The position numbers and the translations under genes were made by a program. The notes under the pieces were generated by a model. The model made no database searches. It was not told where the DNA came from and worked only from the letters and a program-made list of their open reading frames with translations. Shown here piece by piece: positions 24,460 to 32,051 of a stretch of DNA of 64,000 bases (position 1 is the stretch's first letter; every line of letters starts with the position of its first letter). Origin of the DNA: an uncultured Bacteroidales bacterium (lineage in GTDB: Bacteria > Bacteroidota > Bacteroidia > Bacteroidales > Bacteroidaceae); the NCBI GenBank assembly GCA_902779085.1, contig CACYZY010000009.1, positions 28,340 through 92,339 of the forward strand, in the 5' to 3' direction.

Positions 24460-24631
24460 CAGGAATGGCGTCAAGATACGCCGCTGCTGTGCTTCGTGCA
24501 GGCACAGAGAGATACGTGATGACGGCACACGTCTCTGCACTAAGATGAACCTGCTTGTCAAGCCCTTGTTCTGCTGTAGTCAGTGGGCGATGTCGCCAGA
24601 ACGTAATAATGTGAAGGTAACTAAAGAGTGA
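24440..24631 (+). CDS. Small Cys-rich protein, possible zinc-binding (63 aa)
   Basis: ATG 24440 is inside the previous gene. The 63-residue protein has eight or so Cys in the pattern 'RRCCASCRHRE', 'LCTKMN' and 'PLFCCSQWAM', which could hold one or two zinc ions. A Trp follows the final CC. I cannot name the family. A strong stem-loop with T-tail follows at 24636-24675, which ends the three-gene operon. Confidence 0.6.
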   Translation: MEETAINRNGVKIRRCCASCRHREIRDDGTRLCTKMNLLVKPLFCCSQWAMSPERNNVKVTKE

Positions 24632-24635
24632 GAAA

Positions 24636-24675
24636 TTGGGGAGGCACTTTAATTCAAGTAGCCTCCCCAAATTTA
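24636..24675 (+). terminator. Rho-independent terminator of the three-gene unit
   Basis: TTGGGGAGGC (24636-24645) pairs with GCCTCCCCAA (24661-24670), with partial ACTT/AAGT pairing in the loop and a following ATTTAT tract. Confidence 0.75.
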
Positions 24676-24756
24676 TCTGTTAACTATCCTTCAAAAGGCT
24701 TAATTTTTGGATAGCATATATAATTGTATAGCTAATTCTACTTAACAATATTAATA

Positions 24757-24788
24757 TTTGCAGATTTGTAAATAACGACTTATATTTG
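24757..24788 (+). promoter_or_regulatory. Bacteroidota promoter of the TPR-HTH regulator
   Basis: TTTG at 24757-24760 and TATATTTG at 24781-24788 are 20 bases apart; ATG 24817 follows 29 bases later. Confidence 0.6.
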
Positions 24789-24816
24789 CATTTGACTTTA
24801 CTATATACTAAAAGAC

Positions 24817-26304
24817 ATGCGTCGTTACCATCCATATTATATTGTTTGTTTTGCCATAGTTTTCATTGCTATGTTTTTGGGTTGCAGTGATTCTATCGAC
24901 CCACAGCAACAGGCACATGACTTGTTTGAACAGAGCAAACAATATAAGAAGGAGAAAGATGTTGAGAAACAAATGGCTGCTTTGATACAAGCCAATCAAC
25001 TGTTGCCACAATTTGATGAACCAGCCTTTGCCTCACAAGTCTGCCAGGCATTGGGTAATGCATATATGTATCGTGACCTTTATGACGAGTCTTTGCACTA
25101 TAACAGGGAAGCGATTGCTTATGCATTGCAGGAAGATCCTCACAGTAAGCAACTTTCATTGGCGTACTCAGAGTTAGGCAGAACATTTGTTGAAATGAAT
25201 GTACCTGATAGTGCCAAATACTATTTTGAATTGGCATTGTCACAAGCTAAGGTGCTGAATGATACTACAGAAATAGGTGTGGGGTATAATCAGATAGGTG
25301 TACTCTATCGAATACGTAAAGATTATTCCAAGGCTCTTGAATATGCAAAACTCGGTCTTGAGACCTATATTCAGCATAGAGACAGCAATCACATTCCACA
25401 GGCATACTATAGTACTGGTGGTGCCTACTATTATTTGGGACAGTTTGATTCAGCTAAAGTCTATTTTGAAAAATCTTTGCATACTGATAATATATATACT
25501 AAGCATGGAGCTTATAAAATCCTATATATAATATCTAAGAAGCAAGGCAAATTGGAGGATGCCATTCAATACAATGACAAATTCAGAGATTATGCTGATT
25601 CTGTGAGCCTTTATAACAAGACTGAGGCTGTGGCTGAAATCCAAGCTAAATACGATAATGAGAAACTACTTAATCAGCAGGCAAAGCTAGAATTAAATAA
25701 TCTTCGTCTTACATTATTCCTTACTTTTTGTATCATAGCTATTGTCATAATAGTCATGGTAGGAAGTCGTGTATATAAGTTTTTTAAACGTAAGTTGACA
25801 GAATCGAAACTAAAGTTGGAGGAGAGCGAAAGGGTTATAAATCTCAATCAACAAGAGATTAATCGCATTACACGTGAAATAGCTGAGGCAGATAATAATT
25901 TCAATGAAAAGGCGAACCTTATTATGGTGCAGAATGGACTTCTACAGAAGCAAAATGAGAGTTTAATGGATTATTTCTCCAACAACGTGCCTTTGTTGAA
26001 AACACTGAAAGAGCATCCTAAAGCCGTAAAGGATTGGAAGCCTATTTATGAGTTGGCCGAAGCCTTGCAAATGAATTTCTATACCCGTTTGAAGAATGAA
26101 ATCCCAGAAATGCCTGAAGGTGCACTTAATATCTGCTGCTTAATACGCCTAGGATTTACCACTAAACAAATAGCTACCATAGTTGGAATTGAAGCAGAGT
26201 CATTGACTAAACGCAAAGGTAGAATAAGGGATGAAATAATGAGCAATCATCCAAACTTGTTTAACAACAAAGTGCCTCTTGACAGTTTCGTGCAGTCTTT
26301 CTAA
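24817..26304 (+). CDS. Lipoprotein TPR / membrane / HTH regulator
   Basis: The 495-residue protein has a lipobox-like signal 'MFLGCS' at the N-terminus, then about seven TPR helix pairs (about 30-270, e.g. 'YDESLHYNREAIAYAL', 'YSKALEYAKLGLETYI'), one transmembrane helix at about 298-318 ('LTLFLTFCIIAIVIIVM'), a coiled coil (320-390), and a C-terminal helix-turn-helix at about 430-480 ('IRLGFTTKQIATIVGI'). This is the usual Bacteroidota layout for a trans-envelope regulator with periplasmic TPRs and cytoplasmic DNA-binding domain. It precedes secreted genes at 26468-29551, its probable targets. Confidence 0.85.
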   Translation: MRRYHPYYIVCFAIVFIAMFLGCSDSIDPQQQAHDLFEQSKQYKKEKDVEKQMAALIQANQLLPQFDEPAFASQVCQALGNAYMYRDLYDESLHYNREAIAYALQEDPHSKQLSLAYSELGRTFVEMNVPDSAKYYFELALSQAKVLNDTTEIGVGYNQIGVLYRIRKDYSKALEYAKLGLETYIQHRDSNHIPQAYYSTGGAYYYLGQFDSAKVYFEKSLHTDNIYTKHGAYKILYIISKKQGKLEDAIQYNDKFRDYADSVSLYNKTEAVAEIQAKYDNEKLLNQQAKLELNNLRLTLFLTFCIIAIVIIVMVGSRVYKFFKRKLTESKLKLEESERVINLNQQEINRITREIAEADNNFNEKANLIMVQNGLLQKQNESLMDYFSNNVPLLKTLKEHPKAVKDWKPIYELAEALQMNFYTRLKNEIPEMPEGALNICCLIRLGFTTKQIATIVGIEAESLTKRKGRIRDEIMSNHPNLFNNKVPLDSFVQSF

Positions 26305-26431
26305 GATTTATTTGTCCGTATCTCTTTGCTTTTTGTTTACTATACAAAAGTCTGTATAGCAAATACTTGGTTGTATTTCTGCACTACTAAAATGTCCGTA
26401 TTACAATCTTCTTTATTAACATTTATTCTTT

Positions 26432-26439
26432 TATTTTTG
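26432..26439 (+). promoter_or_regulatory. Candidate -7 element before the DUF3244-like gene
   Basis: TATTTTTG, 28 bases before ATG 26468, matches TAnnTTTG. It could be controlled by the upstream TPR-HTH protein. Confidence 0.4.
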
Positions 26440-26467
26440 CGCATAGTATTAATTAAGATTAATAGCT

Positions 26468-26845
26468 ATGAACAGAAGAAGATTTCTATTACTTTCAATG
26501 GGTCCTATAGCAGGAGCTATGAGTTGCAAGTTGTTTGCTCGTCCTATGGACGATGATGTTCCTACAAAAGGTGATTGGCCAGGTGGGGAATCTTATAATG
26601 CTCAAATATCTCCATGTAGTGTTGTTGTGACATTATCTGGTAGTACGCTCTACATCACAGGTGCCGCTTGTGGTTCACTTGTGTCAGTATCCATTATTGG
26701 TGCAGGATTTAACTATCATGATATTTTTGCTGACCCAGATGCCAATAATATCATGATTGATCTGTCCACAGCTCTGTCAGGAGTTTACTCTCTCCACATC
26801 ACCAATTTGCTTGGCGGTTATCTTGATGGCACGTTTAACCTTTAA
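26468..26845 (+). CDS. Small secreted Ig-like protein (DUF3244-like)
   Basis: The 125-residue protein has a signal sequence starting 'NRRRFLLLSMGPIAGAMSCK', with twin arginines followed by RFL that resemble a Tat signal. The mature part is beta-rich and Gly-rich ('VVVTLSGSTLYITGAACG' ... 'GVYSLHITNLLGGYLDG'), similar to DUF3244 proteins often encoded beside TPR-HTH regulators. It should be exported; its function is unknown. The next lipoprotein gene starts 10 bases after its stop. Confidence 0.6.
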   Translation: MNRRRFLLLSMGPIAGAMSCKLFARPMDDDVPTKGDWPGGESYNAQISPCSVVVTLSGSTLYITGAACGSLVSVSIIGAGFNYHDIFADPDANNIMIDLSTALSGVYSLHITNLLGGYLDGTFNL

Positions 26846-26855
26846 TTAGTAATTC

Positions 26856-27647
26856 ATGAAAACGAAGTTATTATTATTTTCTTTAGTGCTGATATGTTTT
26901 GCATCTTGTAATGATACTAAGGAGTTTTTACCTGAAGATAATTCAATGACCAGGTCTGAGTTAATAAATGACGAAGTGGAAATGCGTGAGTATTCAATAA
27001 AAGAACCATATGAATTTCCGGTAAAGCCAGGAACACCTCAGTGGGCTAGCTTTACTTCTTGGCTTGAGATGTACGAATCATCTCAAATTTCAGAAGACAT
27101 TCTTACGGACATAACCACGGAAGCTCTAGCTGAGACATGTCTTTCATACCCACTTGCGTTTGATTTTTTGTATGCCAATGATGAATTATTAAGAATCTCA
27201 CAGACAATTGCAGATTTTAATGGACTAAACGAATTGAGCAAAAGAGAGGGTGGCGCTAAATGTTTAGTTGATGAATATGAGAAACTTGACAAATTTGCAA
27301 TAAACCGTCCTCCTCATTATATAATAAAAGAATCGTATTCAATTCTTGCATATGCAGAGTTGCTTCTTTCAAACGATGTTTTTTTTACTAAATTAAATGA
27401 AGAGGACTTAAGGCATCTTTATGAGGTCACTTCTACTAAATTAGAATATAAATTGAACAACATAGATTACTTTTCTTATGTTGATCTAAAAAAATCGTTG
27501 TTGTTAAATTCGAAAATCCGTCTTAAGGTTGACAAAAATATTTCCCCCAAAGAAAAAGAATGCTTAATCAACTTTATTAGGGATTATAATAATGTAACAG
27601 TTGATGAGTTAGAAATCGTTTCCCGAGTAGCAAACGTTATGAAATAA
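26856..27647 (+). CDS. Lipoprotein, paralogue family member 1
   Basis: The 263-residue protein has a lipoprotein signal (lipobox ending 'CFASC'). It shares with the 27657 and 54654 products the pattern PGTxxW followed by 'EDIL', 'TEA' and a later 'KLxxx' region, but is more diverged and lacks the 'ECMGIVRPxDCYTY' segment. It is thus a third member of the same lipoprotein family. The family is not known to me. Co-directional with neighbours, gaps of only 10 and 9 bases. Confidence 0.65.
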   Translation: MKTKLLLFSLVLICFASCNDTKEFLPEDNSMTRSELINDEVEMREYSIKEPYEFPVKPGTPQWASFTSWLEMYESSQISEDILTDITTEALAETCLSYPLAFDFLYANDELLRISQTIADFNGLNELSKREGGAKCLVDEYEKLDKFAINRPPHYIIKESYSILAYAELLLSNDVFFTKLNEEDLRHLYEVTSTKLEYKLNNIDYFSYVDLKKSLLLNSKIRLKVDKNISPKEKECLINFIRDYNNVTVDELEIVSRVANVMK

Positions 27648-27656
27648 ATAGAGTAT

Positions 27657-28469
27657 ATGAAAACTATCAAACAATTATCGTTATGGAGTATGGCAACAAT
27701 TGCAATCATGTGTTCTTGCCAAAAGGATGAGCCCATTGGACTCAATTATGAGAGATATTCTTTGTCTATAGGTGAAACTAGATCGGTTGATTATCTTACG
27801 ACATTGGATAGTGATGAATGTATGGGTATAGTCAGGCCAACTGATTGTTATACCTACCCATATCTACCAGGTACAGATGCATGGAATGAATTACATAATC
27901 AAGGGCTCCAAGTCGTTTATGAAGCGTGCAAAATACCAGAGGATATTTTAAAGACACTTTCTACGGAAGCTGTTATTCAAGCTTTTTTCGATTTCCCTTT
28001 CATTTCTGAAATATATGCATCTAATTCTATGTTGGAAGGATTTAATAGCATGACGAATAAAAACTCTGCTTATGCCGAGATACTTAAAAGGGAAGATGTA
28101 GCAAGTACCTTGGTGGAGAGATATGTAAACTATAAAGCAGTAGGGTGCAATGCTGCAATTTACCATACACCAGAACTTGAGTTGTTACTCGCTCAGCCAG
28201 AAATATATAACATGCTTGACAAGAATCAATGTAAGGAAATTGTTAAGGAGGCGCTAAATAAAATCAGTGCACGCCTCAATTATGACCCAGAATTGAAATG
28301 GCTTCACATTAATACATGCCTTATGATGGGTAGACTGATGCTGTCAGCTGGCTATGAGGATTTTAAAGATGCTGTATCTGGCTCTAAAACGTTGCAGGAG
28401 TACTTAGATTCCCAAGATTATTCTTTCAAGGATTATGAATTAATTATCCTGTATGCAAACAATTATTAA
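27657..28469 (+). CDS. Lipoprotein, paralogue family member 2
   Basis: The 270-residue protein has a signal peptide with lipobox 'IMCSC'. It is very close to the 54654 product over its whole length: shared segments include 'SDECMGIVRP', 'CYTYP', 'PGTDxW', 'YEACKIP', 'LSTEAVIQAFFD' and 'YVNYKAVGCxAAIYHTPELE'. The mature part is all-helical by eye. Function unknown. The duplicate lies beside a serpin, the present copy beside a secreted Cys/His protein at 28481, so the family may act with secreted proteolysis. Confidence 0.7.
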   Translation: MKTIKQLSLWSMATIAIMCSCQKDEPIGLNYERYSLSIGETRSVDYLTTLDSDECMGIVRPTDCYTYPYLPGTDAWNELHNQGLQVVYEACKIPEDILKTLSTEAVIQAFFDFPFISEIYASNSMLEGFNSMTNKNSAYAEILKREDVASTLVERYVNYKAVGCNAAIYHTPELELLLAQPEIYNMLDKNQCKEIVKEALNKISARLNYDPELKWLHINTCLMMGRLMLSAGYEDFKDAVSGSKTLQEYLDSQDYSFKDYELIILYANNY

Positions 28470-28480
28470 GCAAATTTGAT

Positions 28481-29551
28481 ATGAAAAAGATCTTGATATT
28501 TTTCATCCTTGCTTTTGCAGTTAAAGCGAGTTATTTGTATTCTCAAATATATACACCTAAGGGGCATTATGTTACTGTTCTAACAAATTCAGAGTACTCT
28601 CCTGGTACTATAACTAATCTTACAAATGATTTTCAATCCACATACCCCAATGCTGAAATCTTGCAGCCTGCATCACATAGGTATAATTGTCACAGCTATG
28701 CATGGTACAGGTCGGAAGGAGGTACTGGTTATTATTGGTTGAACCAGAACCCTGATTTACATTGGTATTGGGATGATGGAAGCTATATAGAAACTACGCA
28801 ATCATATGCAGAGAAAGTTTTTTATTATGATGGAGACCATTCTGCGATAATTTCTCCAACAAATTCTAGCAAATATGAATCCAAATGGGGGAGTCTGCCT
28901 TTGGTTAGACATGATCCTAATTATGTCCCTTATTCACAGCCATCTCATAGAAAATATTATCTGTGGAATATGAAAATCAATGGTTCTTCTATTATATATG
29001 GTAGCTCAAACAAAAGTTATACTATTGACCATATACCAGCTAATGCCTCGTCATTTACTTTTAGTTATAATACCCAGTTGTTGACTCTTGTGTCAACATC
29101 TGGTAGAACTGTTACAGTCAAGCCAAAAACATCAACAACTGTAGGTGACGCATATATTGCGGTTCAAATCAATTTTAATTCTGGTAGTTCTAAGACTATT
29201 AATAAGAATGTCGGGATAGGTGGACCTCATTATTCTGATGTAACATTAACAGTAACAAGAGCATCTGATGGTTTAGAAGTATACCAGTCTGGATATGGCA
29301 CAGAACCTAACACGTATTACTATGGTCAAATAGCTGGACTCCCTTCTGGTTATTCTTTGACGTGGTCAAGTAATGAGTTGCAAATCATATATTCTAGTGG
29401 TAATCAGGTTTATTTCAAAACTACTTCTCTAGGTTGGGGATTACTCAATGTTTCATCAGTAAATAATTCGACAGGGGTGACAAAGCCGTTATTGGGTGCT
29501 ACATTACACGGCAGAAGAGGCTCGGTTGTTGATGGCAATACTCATAATTGA
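28481..29551 (+). CDS. Secreted protein with conserved Cys-His, possible papain-fold enzyme
   Basis: The 356-residue protein starts with a signal peptide (to about residue 22). Near 68-78 it has 'RYNCHSYAWYRSEGG', and later 'YDGDHSAIISP', 'KWGSLPLVRHDP'. The NCHxYA and DHSA motifs resemble the Cys and His of NlpC/P60 or CHAP type folds, but I cannot show a triad. The second half is beta-rich with 'IPANASSFTF' and repeated Ig-like strands ('VTLTVTRASDGLEVYQSG'). The last gene of the group behind the TPR-HTH regulator. A possible amidase or peptidase, confidence low. Confidence 0.5.
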   Translation: MKKILIFFILAFAVKASYLYSQIYTPKGHYVTVLTNSEYSPGTITNLTNDFQSTYPNAEILQPASHRYNCHSYAWYRSEGGTGYYWLNQNPDLHWYWDDGSYIETTQSYAEKVFYYDGDHSAIISPTNSSKYESKWGSLPLVRHDPNYVPYSQPSHRKYYLWNMKINGSSIIYGSSNKSYTIDHIPANASSFTFSYNTQLLTLVSTSGRTVTVKPKTSTTVGDAYIAVQINFNSGSSKTINKNVGIGGPHYSDVTLTVTRASDGLEVYQSGYGTEPNTYYYGQIAGLPSGYSLTWSSNELQIIYSSGNQVYFKTTSLGWGLLNVSSVNNSTGVTKPLLGATLHGRRGSVVDGNTHN

Positions 29552-29701
29552 GTTATTCGGCTTGTCGTAATGCCCTGCCTAGTGTGATGCTTAGATCTGA
29601 TATAAATAACATTTACCTGTGAAGTATTTGCGCGACCTTTTAAGCATTGACACATGAACAATTAATGTTCTATCATATTACTAATTAAGAAAGGGAAAGA
29701 A

Positions 29702-29974
29702 ATGCCTTTATTTTTTCTTAATAAAGCAGAAGTGCTGAAAGAAGCAGTTTTTTGGGTGGACTTCTTAAGGGAATTCAATCATATGAGTGACATACTTGCA
29801 AGAACTGAAGGTGGAAATTAAGTATAGAGACCGATGGCGTACATGATAATGGATGCGATTATAGAGAATCCTGAAAGTACGAAGATATTGAACTTTGATT
29901 CAATACGAAAGGCCTCTTTGTCATTTTGTCAAAAAAATAGTTTTCTAGCTAGTGAAAGGGGAATACATAAATAA
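29702..29974 (+). other. Two short frames in the 29552-29994 gap
   Basis: Frames of 39 codons (29702-29821) and 46 codons (29834-29974) are open here but show no recognised homology. The gap may hold remnants of an earlier gene; I see no promoter of quality in it. Confidence 0.25.
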
Positions 29975-29994
29975 ACATTTAAAGGATAAATGCT

Positions 29995-30957
29995 ATGCTA
30001 CAACCATCTACGCTATTTACAGAAGAGATAAGGATATATCAAGAGCATATACTCAACTACGGTTATTGCCCATTTTGTAACAGAAATCTTGCTCAAGGTG
30101 AAAATGTGTATGCGGGTGAACGGGCAGATGGTTATATTTCTGTAGCATGCGAATCGTGTAAGGATATGATAAGTACATATGTCAAGAAGATTGTATATCA
30201 TCCCAAGGAATACGATGTTCCAAATCGGAATGTACCTCTTTGGCGATATCAAGATTTCCCTAAGTTCGTATCTCTGCTTGATTGCGGTGAGTTGTTTTTT
30301 ACAAGGGCAGATAAATTTGAAGACGTATTTGAAGGCGCCCGTGGCTTTAATTTCCAAAAGGAGGCTATCTATGATAAGTTGAAACCATCTCTCACCTTGA
30401 AGGTAAAAAGTCAGTTAAGAGCAGCGGGAATAGAAAACCCAACTGATGATGAAGTAGATAAAAAACTTATAGAAGAGACCGAGGCTTTGCTGGAAACTCA
30501 GTGGAAAAAACGAAAGGAATACTTTGTAAGTTGCTGGCACGCCAATGAACGTGAGTCAGAAGCTATGTGGAAATTGTATATAACAGCAAAAAAGCAGGGT
30601 ATAGCTATTCAGACCACGATGGAACGGTTATGTTATTCGATTGGAAAAAGTGGGTTTGAAGTCGGAAAAGTGAAATACATATCTTACGATGTGCCTTTGG
30701 AAAGCGATGCAGAACCTATCTGGTATAAAAGGACAGCATTTAGTCATGAAAACGAGGTGAGGGCAATCTTTCGTGAAGTTGGGAACTGCTTAGAGGGCAT
30801 GTCTGTCCGGATGGATTTAAACATGCTGATAGAGCGGGTGTATATCTCGCCATCAGCACCTAGCTGGTTTGCTGAACTGGTGAAGAGGGTGATGAACAAA
30901 TATGGTCTTAATAAGCCCGTTGAATATTCAAGGCTTGATGAGAAACCGATATATTAG
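29995..30957 (+). CDS. DUF2971 protein with N-terminal zinc ribbon
   Basis: The 320-residue protein has C25-x2-C28 and C52-x2-C55, a zinc ribbon, at the N-terminus. It then follows the DUF2971 layout: 'PLWRYQDFPKFVSLLDCGELFFTRADKFED' (segments 'LFFTRADKFED'), 'FVSCWHANERESEAMWKLY', and a C-terminal 'YISPSAPSWFAELVKRVM'. DUF2971 proteins are often found in defence-like operons, with no known reaction. Gene 30964 starts 6 bases after the stop. It is the first gene of a three-gene unit. Confidence 0.75.
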   Translation: MLQPSTLFTEEIRIYQEHILNYGYCPFCNRNLAQGENVYAGERADGYISVACESCKDMISTYVKKIVYHPKEYDVPNRNVPLWRYQDFPKFVSLLDCGELFFTRADKFEDVFEGARGFNFQKEAIYDKLKPSLTLKVKSQLRAAGIENPTDDEVDKKLIEETEALLETQWKKRKEYFVSCWHANERESEAMWKLYITAKKQGIAIQTTMERLCYSIGKSGFEVGKVKYISYDVPLESDAEPIWYKRTAFSHENEVRAIFREVGNCLEGMSVRMDLNMLIERVYISPSAPSWFAELVKRVMNKYGLNKPVEYSRLDEKPIY

Positions 30958-30963
30958 TAAGCA

Positions 30964-32049
30964 ATGAAGATATTTGCATGTAAAGATTTGACAGGTAAGA
31001 CTATTGGTGGTTGGAAGGTTGGGAACTTGATGGCCAGTAGCGACAAAACAGCGAAATACGCCCTGTTCTATGAGGTTAGAAATGATAGTGAAAGTGCCAT
31101 TATGAAGGTTCTCAACTATGACATGTGCCATAATGGTCTTTTAGATGGTACTCATGACAGAGCATCTTTGATAGCAAGGGAGGCCAGTGCATTCCATTTT
31201 GAATCGAGCTTGGCAAAAGAGTGTACGGGGAATCACATGGGTAATGTAATAAGATACATTGATTCTGCAGATGTAGAACTGCCAGACTATTATATAAAAA
31301 CGGTCTCGTACATTGTATATGAGATGTCGGAAGGTAAAATAGGCGATTTTCTCACATTTTCGTCGAAAACCGATTTTGTTGTTGATTTAGGTATGTTGGT
31401 AGAAAAACTTAAATCTCTACATCAAGTGACGAAAGGTGTCCGTCAGCTGCATTCAAAATTTATAGCTCACCATAATATCACCCCGCAGAGTGTGGAGGTG
31501 TTTGATGCCAATTCTTTGTCAAAGGTAGGTGGGCTTCAGAAATCGCGTACACATCAAGAGTTACTTCATTCTCCTGTTTCCTCCCGCTTGTTTGATGGGG
31601 ATTATACTTTCGCTCCACCAGAGGCGTTTTTTAATTACAAGATGTTGGAAGATATGAGCACTTACTATCAGATTGACAATTATATGTTGGGTAATCTGAT
31701 TGTATATTATCTTTCGATGATGAATCTTACCACTTTGATTAGTAATAAATGTCCTTACTCATTATGTTACTGGGCCTCAAAAGGTGCTGATTATAATGAT
31801 GTGTTGCCAGCCATCATGGCCGCTTTTAACCAGTCAATAGAAGAAATCAAGAGCTCAATTTGCGTAGAGGAACTCCGTGAACCAATTGCACAAATTATTG
31901 AGGGCTTATGCCACCCAGTACCAGAAAGAAGGGGCTACCCTGGAAGATTTAATAAACCACTAGCTAATGCAGATTTACAGCGAGTCCTTTCCAAACTGGA
32001 TGTGTTATACAACAAGGCTCAGCTTATTCTTTACGCAAGGAAAAAGTAG
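30964..32049 (+). CDS. Protein-kinase-like protein with degenerate catalytic residues
   Basis: The 361-residue protein has a kinase-type N-lobe: Gly-rich start ('GGWKVGNLMASS'), K48 (IMKVL) and E73 in the helix C position. In the C-lobe, the HRDLKPxN loop reads H169-H-N-I-T-P-Q-S (D to N, K to T, N to S) and the DFG position reads V188-G-G. 'FAPPEAFF' at 216-223 matches the APE motif. Loss of the Asp, Lys and Asn residues points to a pseudokinase or a highly divergent kinase. It lies between DUF2971 and TPR genes with 6- and 2-base gaps. Confidence 0.7.
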   Translation: MKIFACKDLTGKTIGGWKVGNLMASSDKTAKYALFYEVRNDSESAIMKVLNYDMCHNGLLDGTHDRASLIAREASAFHFESSLAKECTGNHMGNVIRYIDSADVELPDYYIKTVSYIVYEMSEGKIGDFLTFSSKTDFVVDLGMLVEKLKSLHQVTKGVRQLHSKFIAHHNITPQSVEVFDANSLSKVGGLQKSRTHQELLHSPVSSRLFDGDYTFAPPEAFFNYKMLEDMSTYYQIDNYMLGNLIVYYLSMMNLTTLISNKCPYSLCYWASKGADYNDVLPAIMAAFNQSIEEIKSSICVEELREPIAQIIEGLCHPVPERRGYPGRFNKPLANADLQRVLSKLDVLYNKAQLILYARKK

Positions 32050-32051
32050 AT

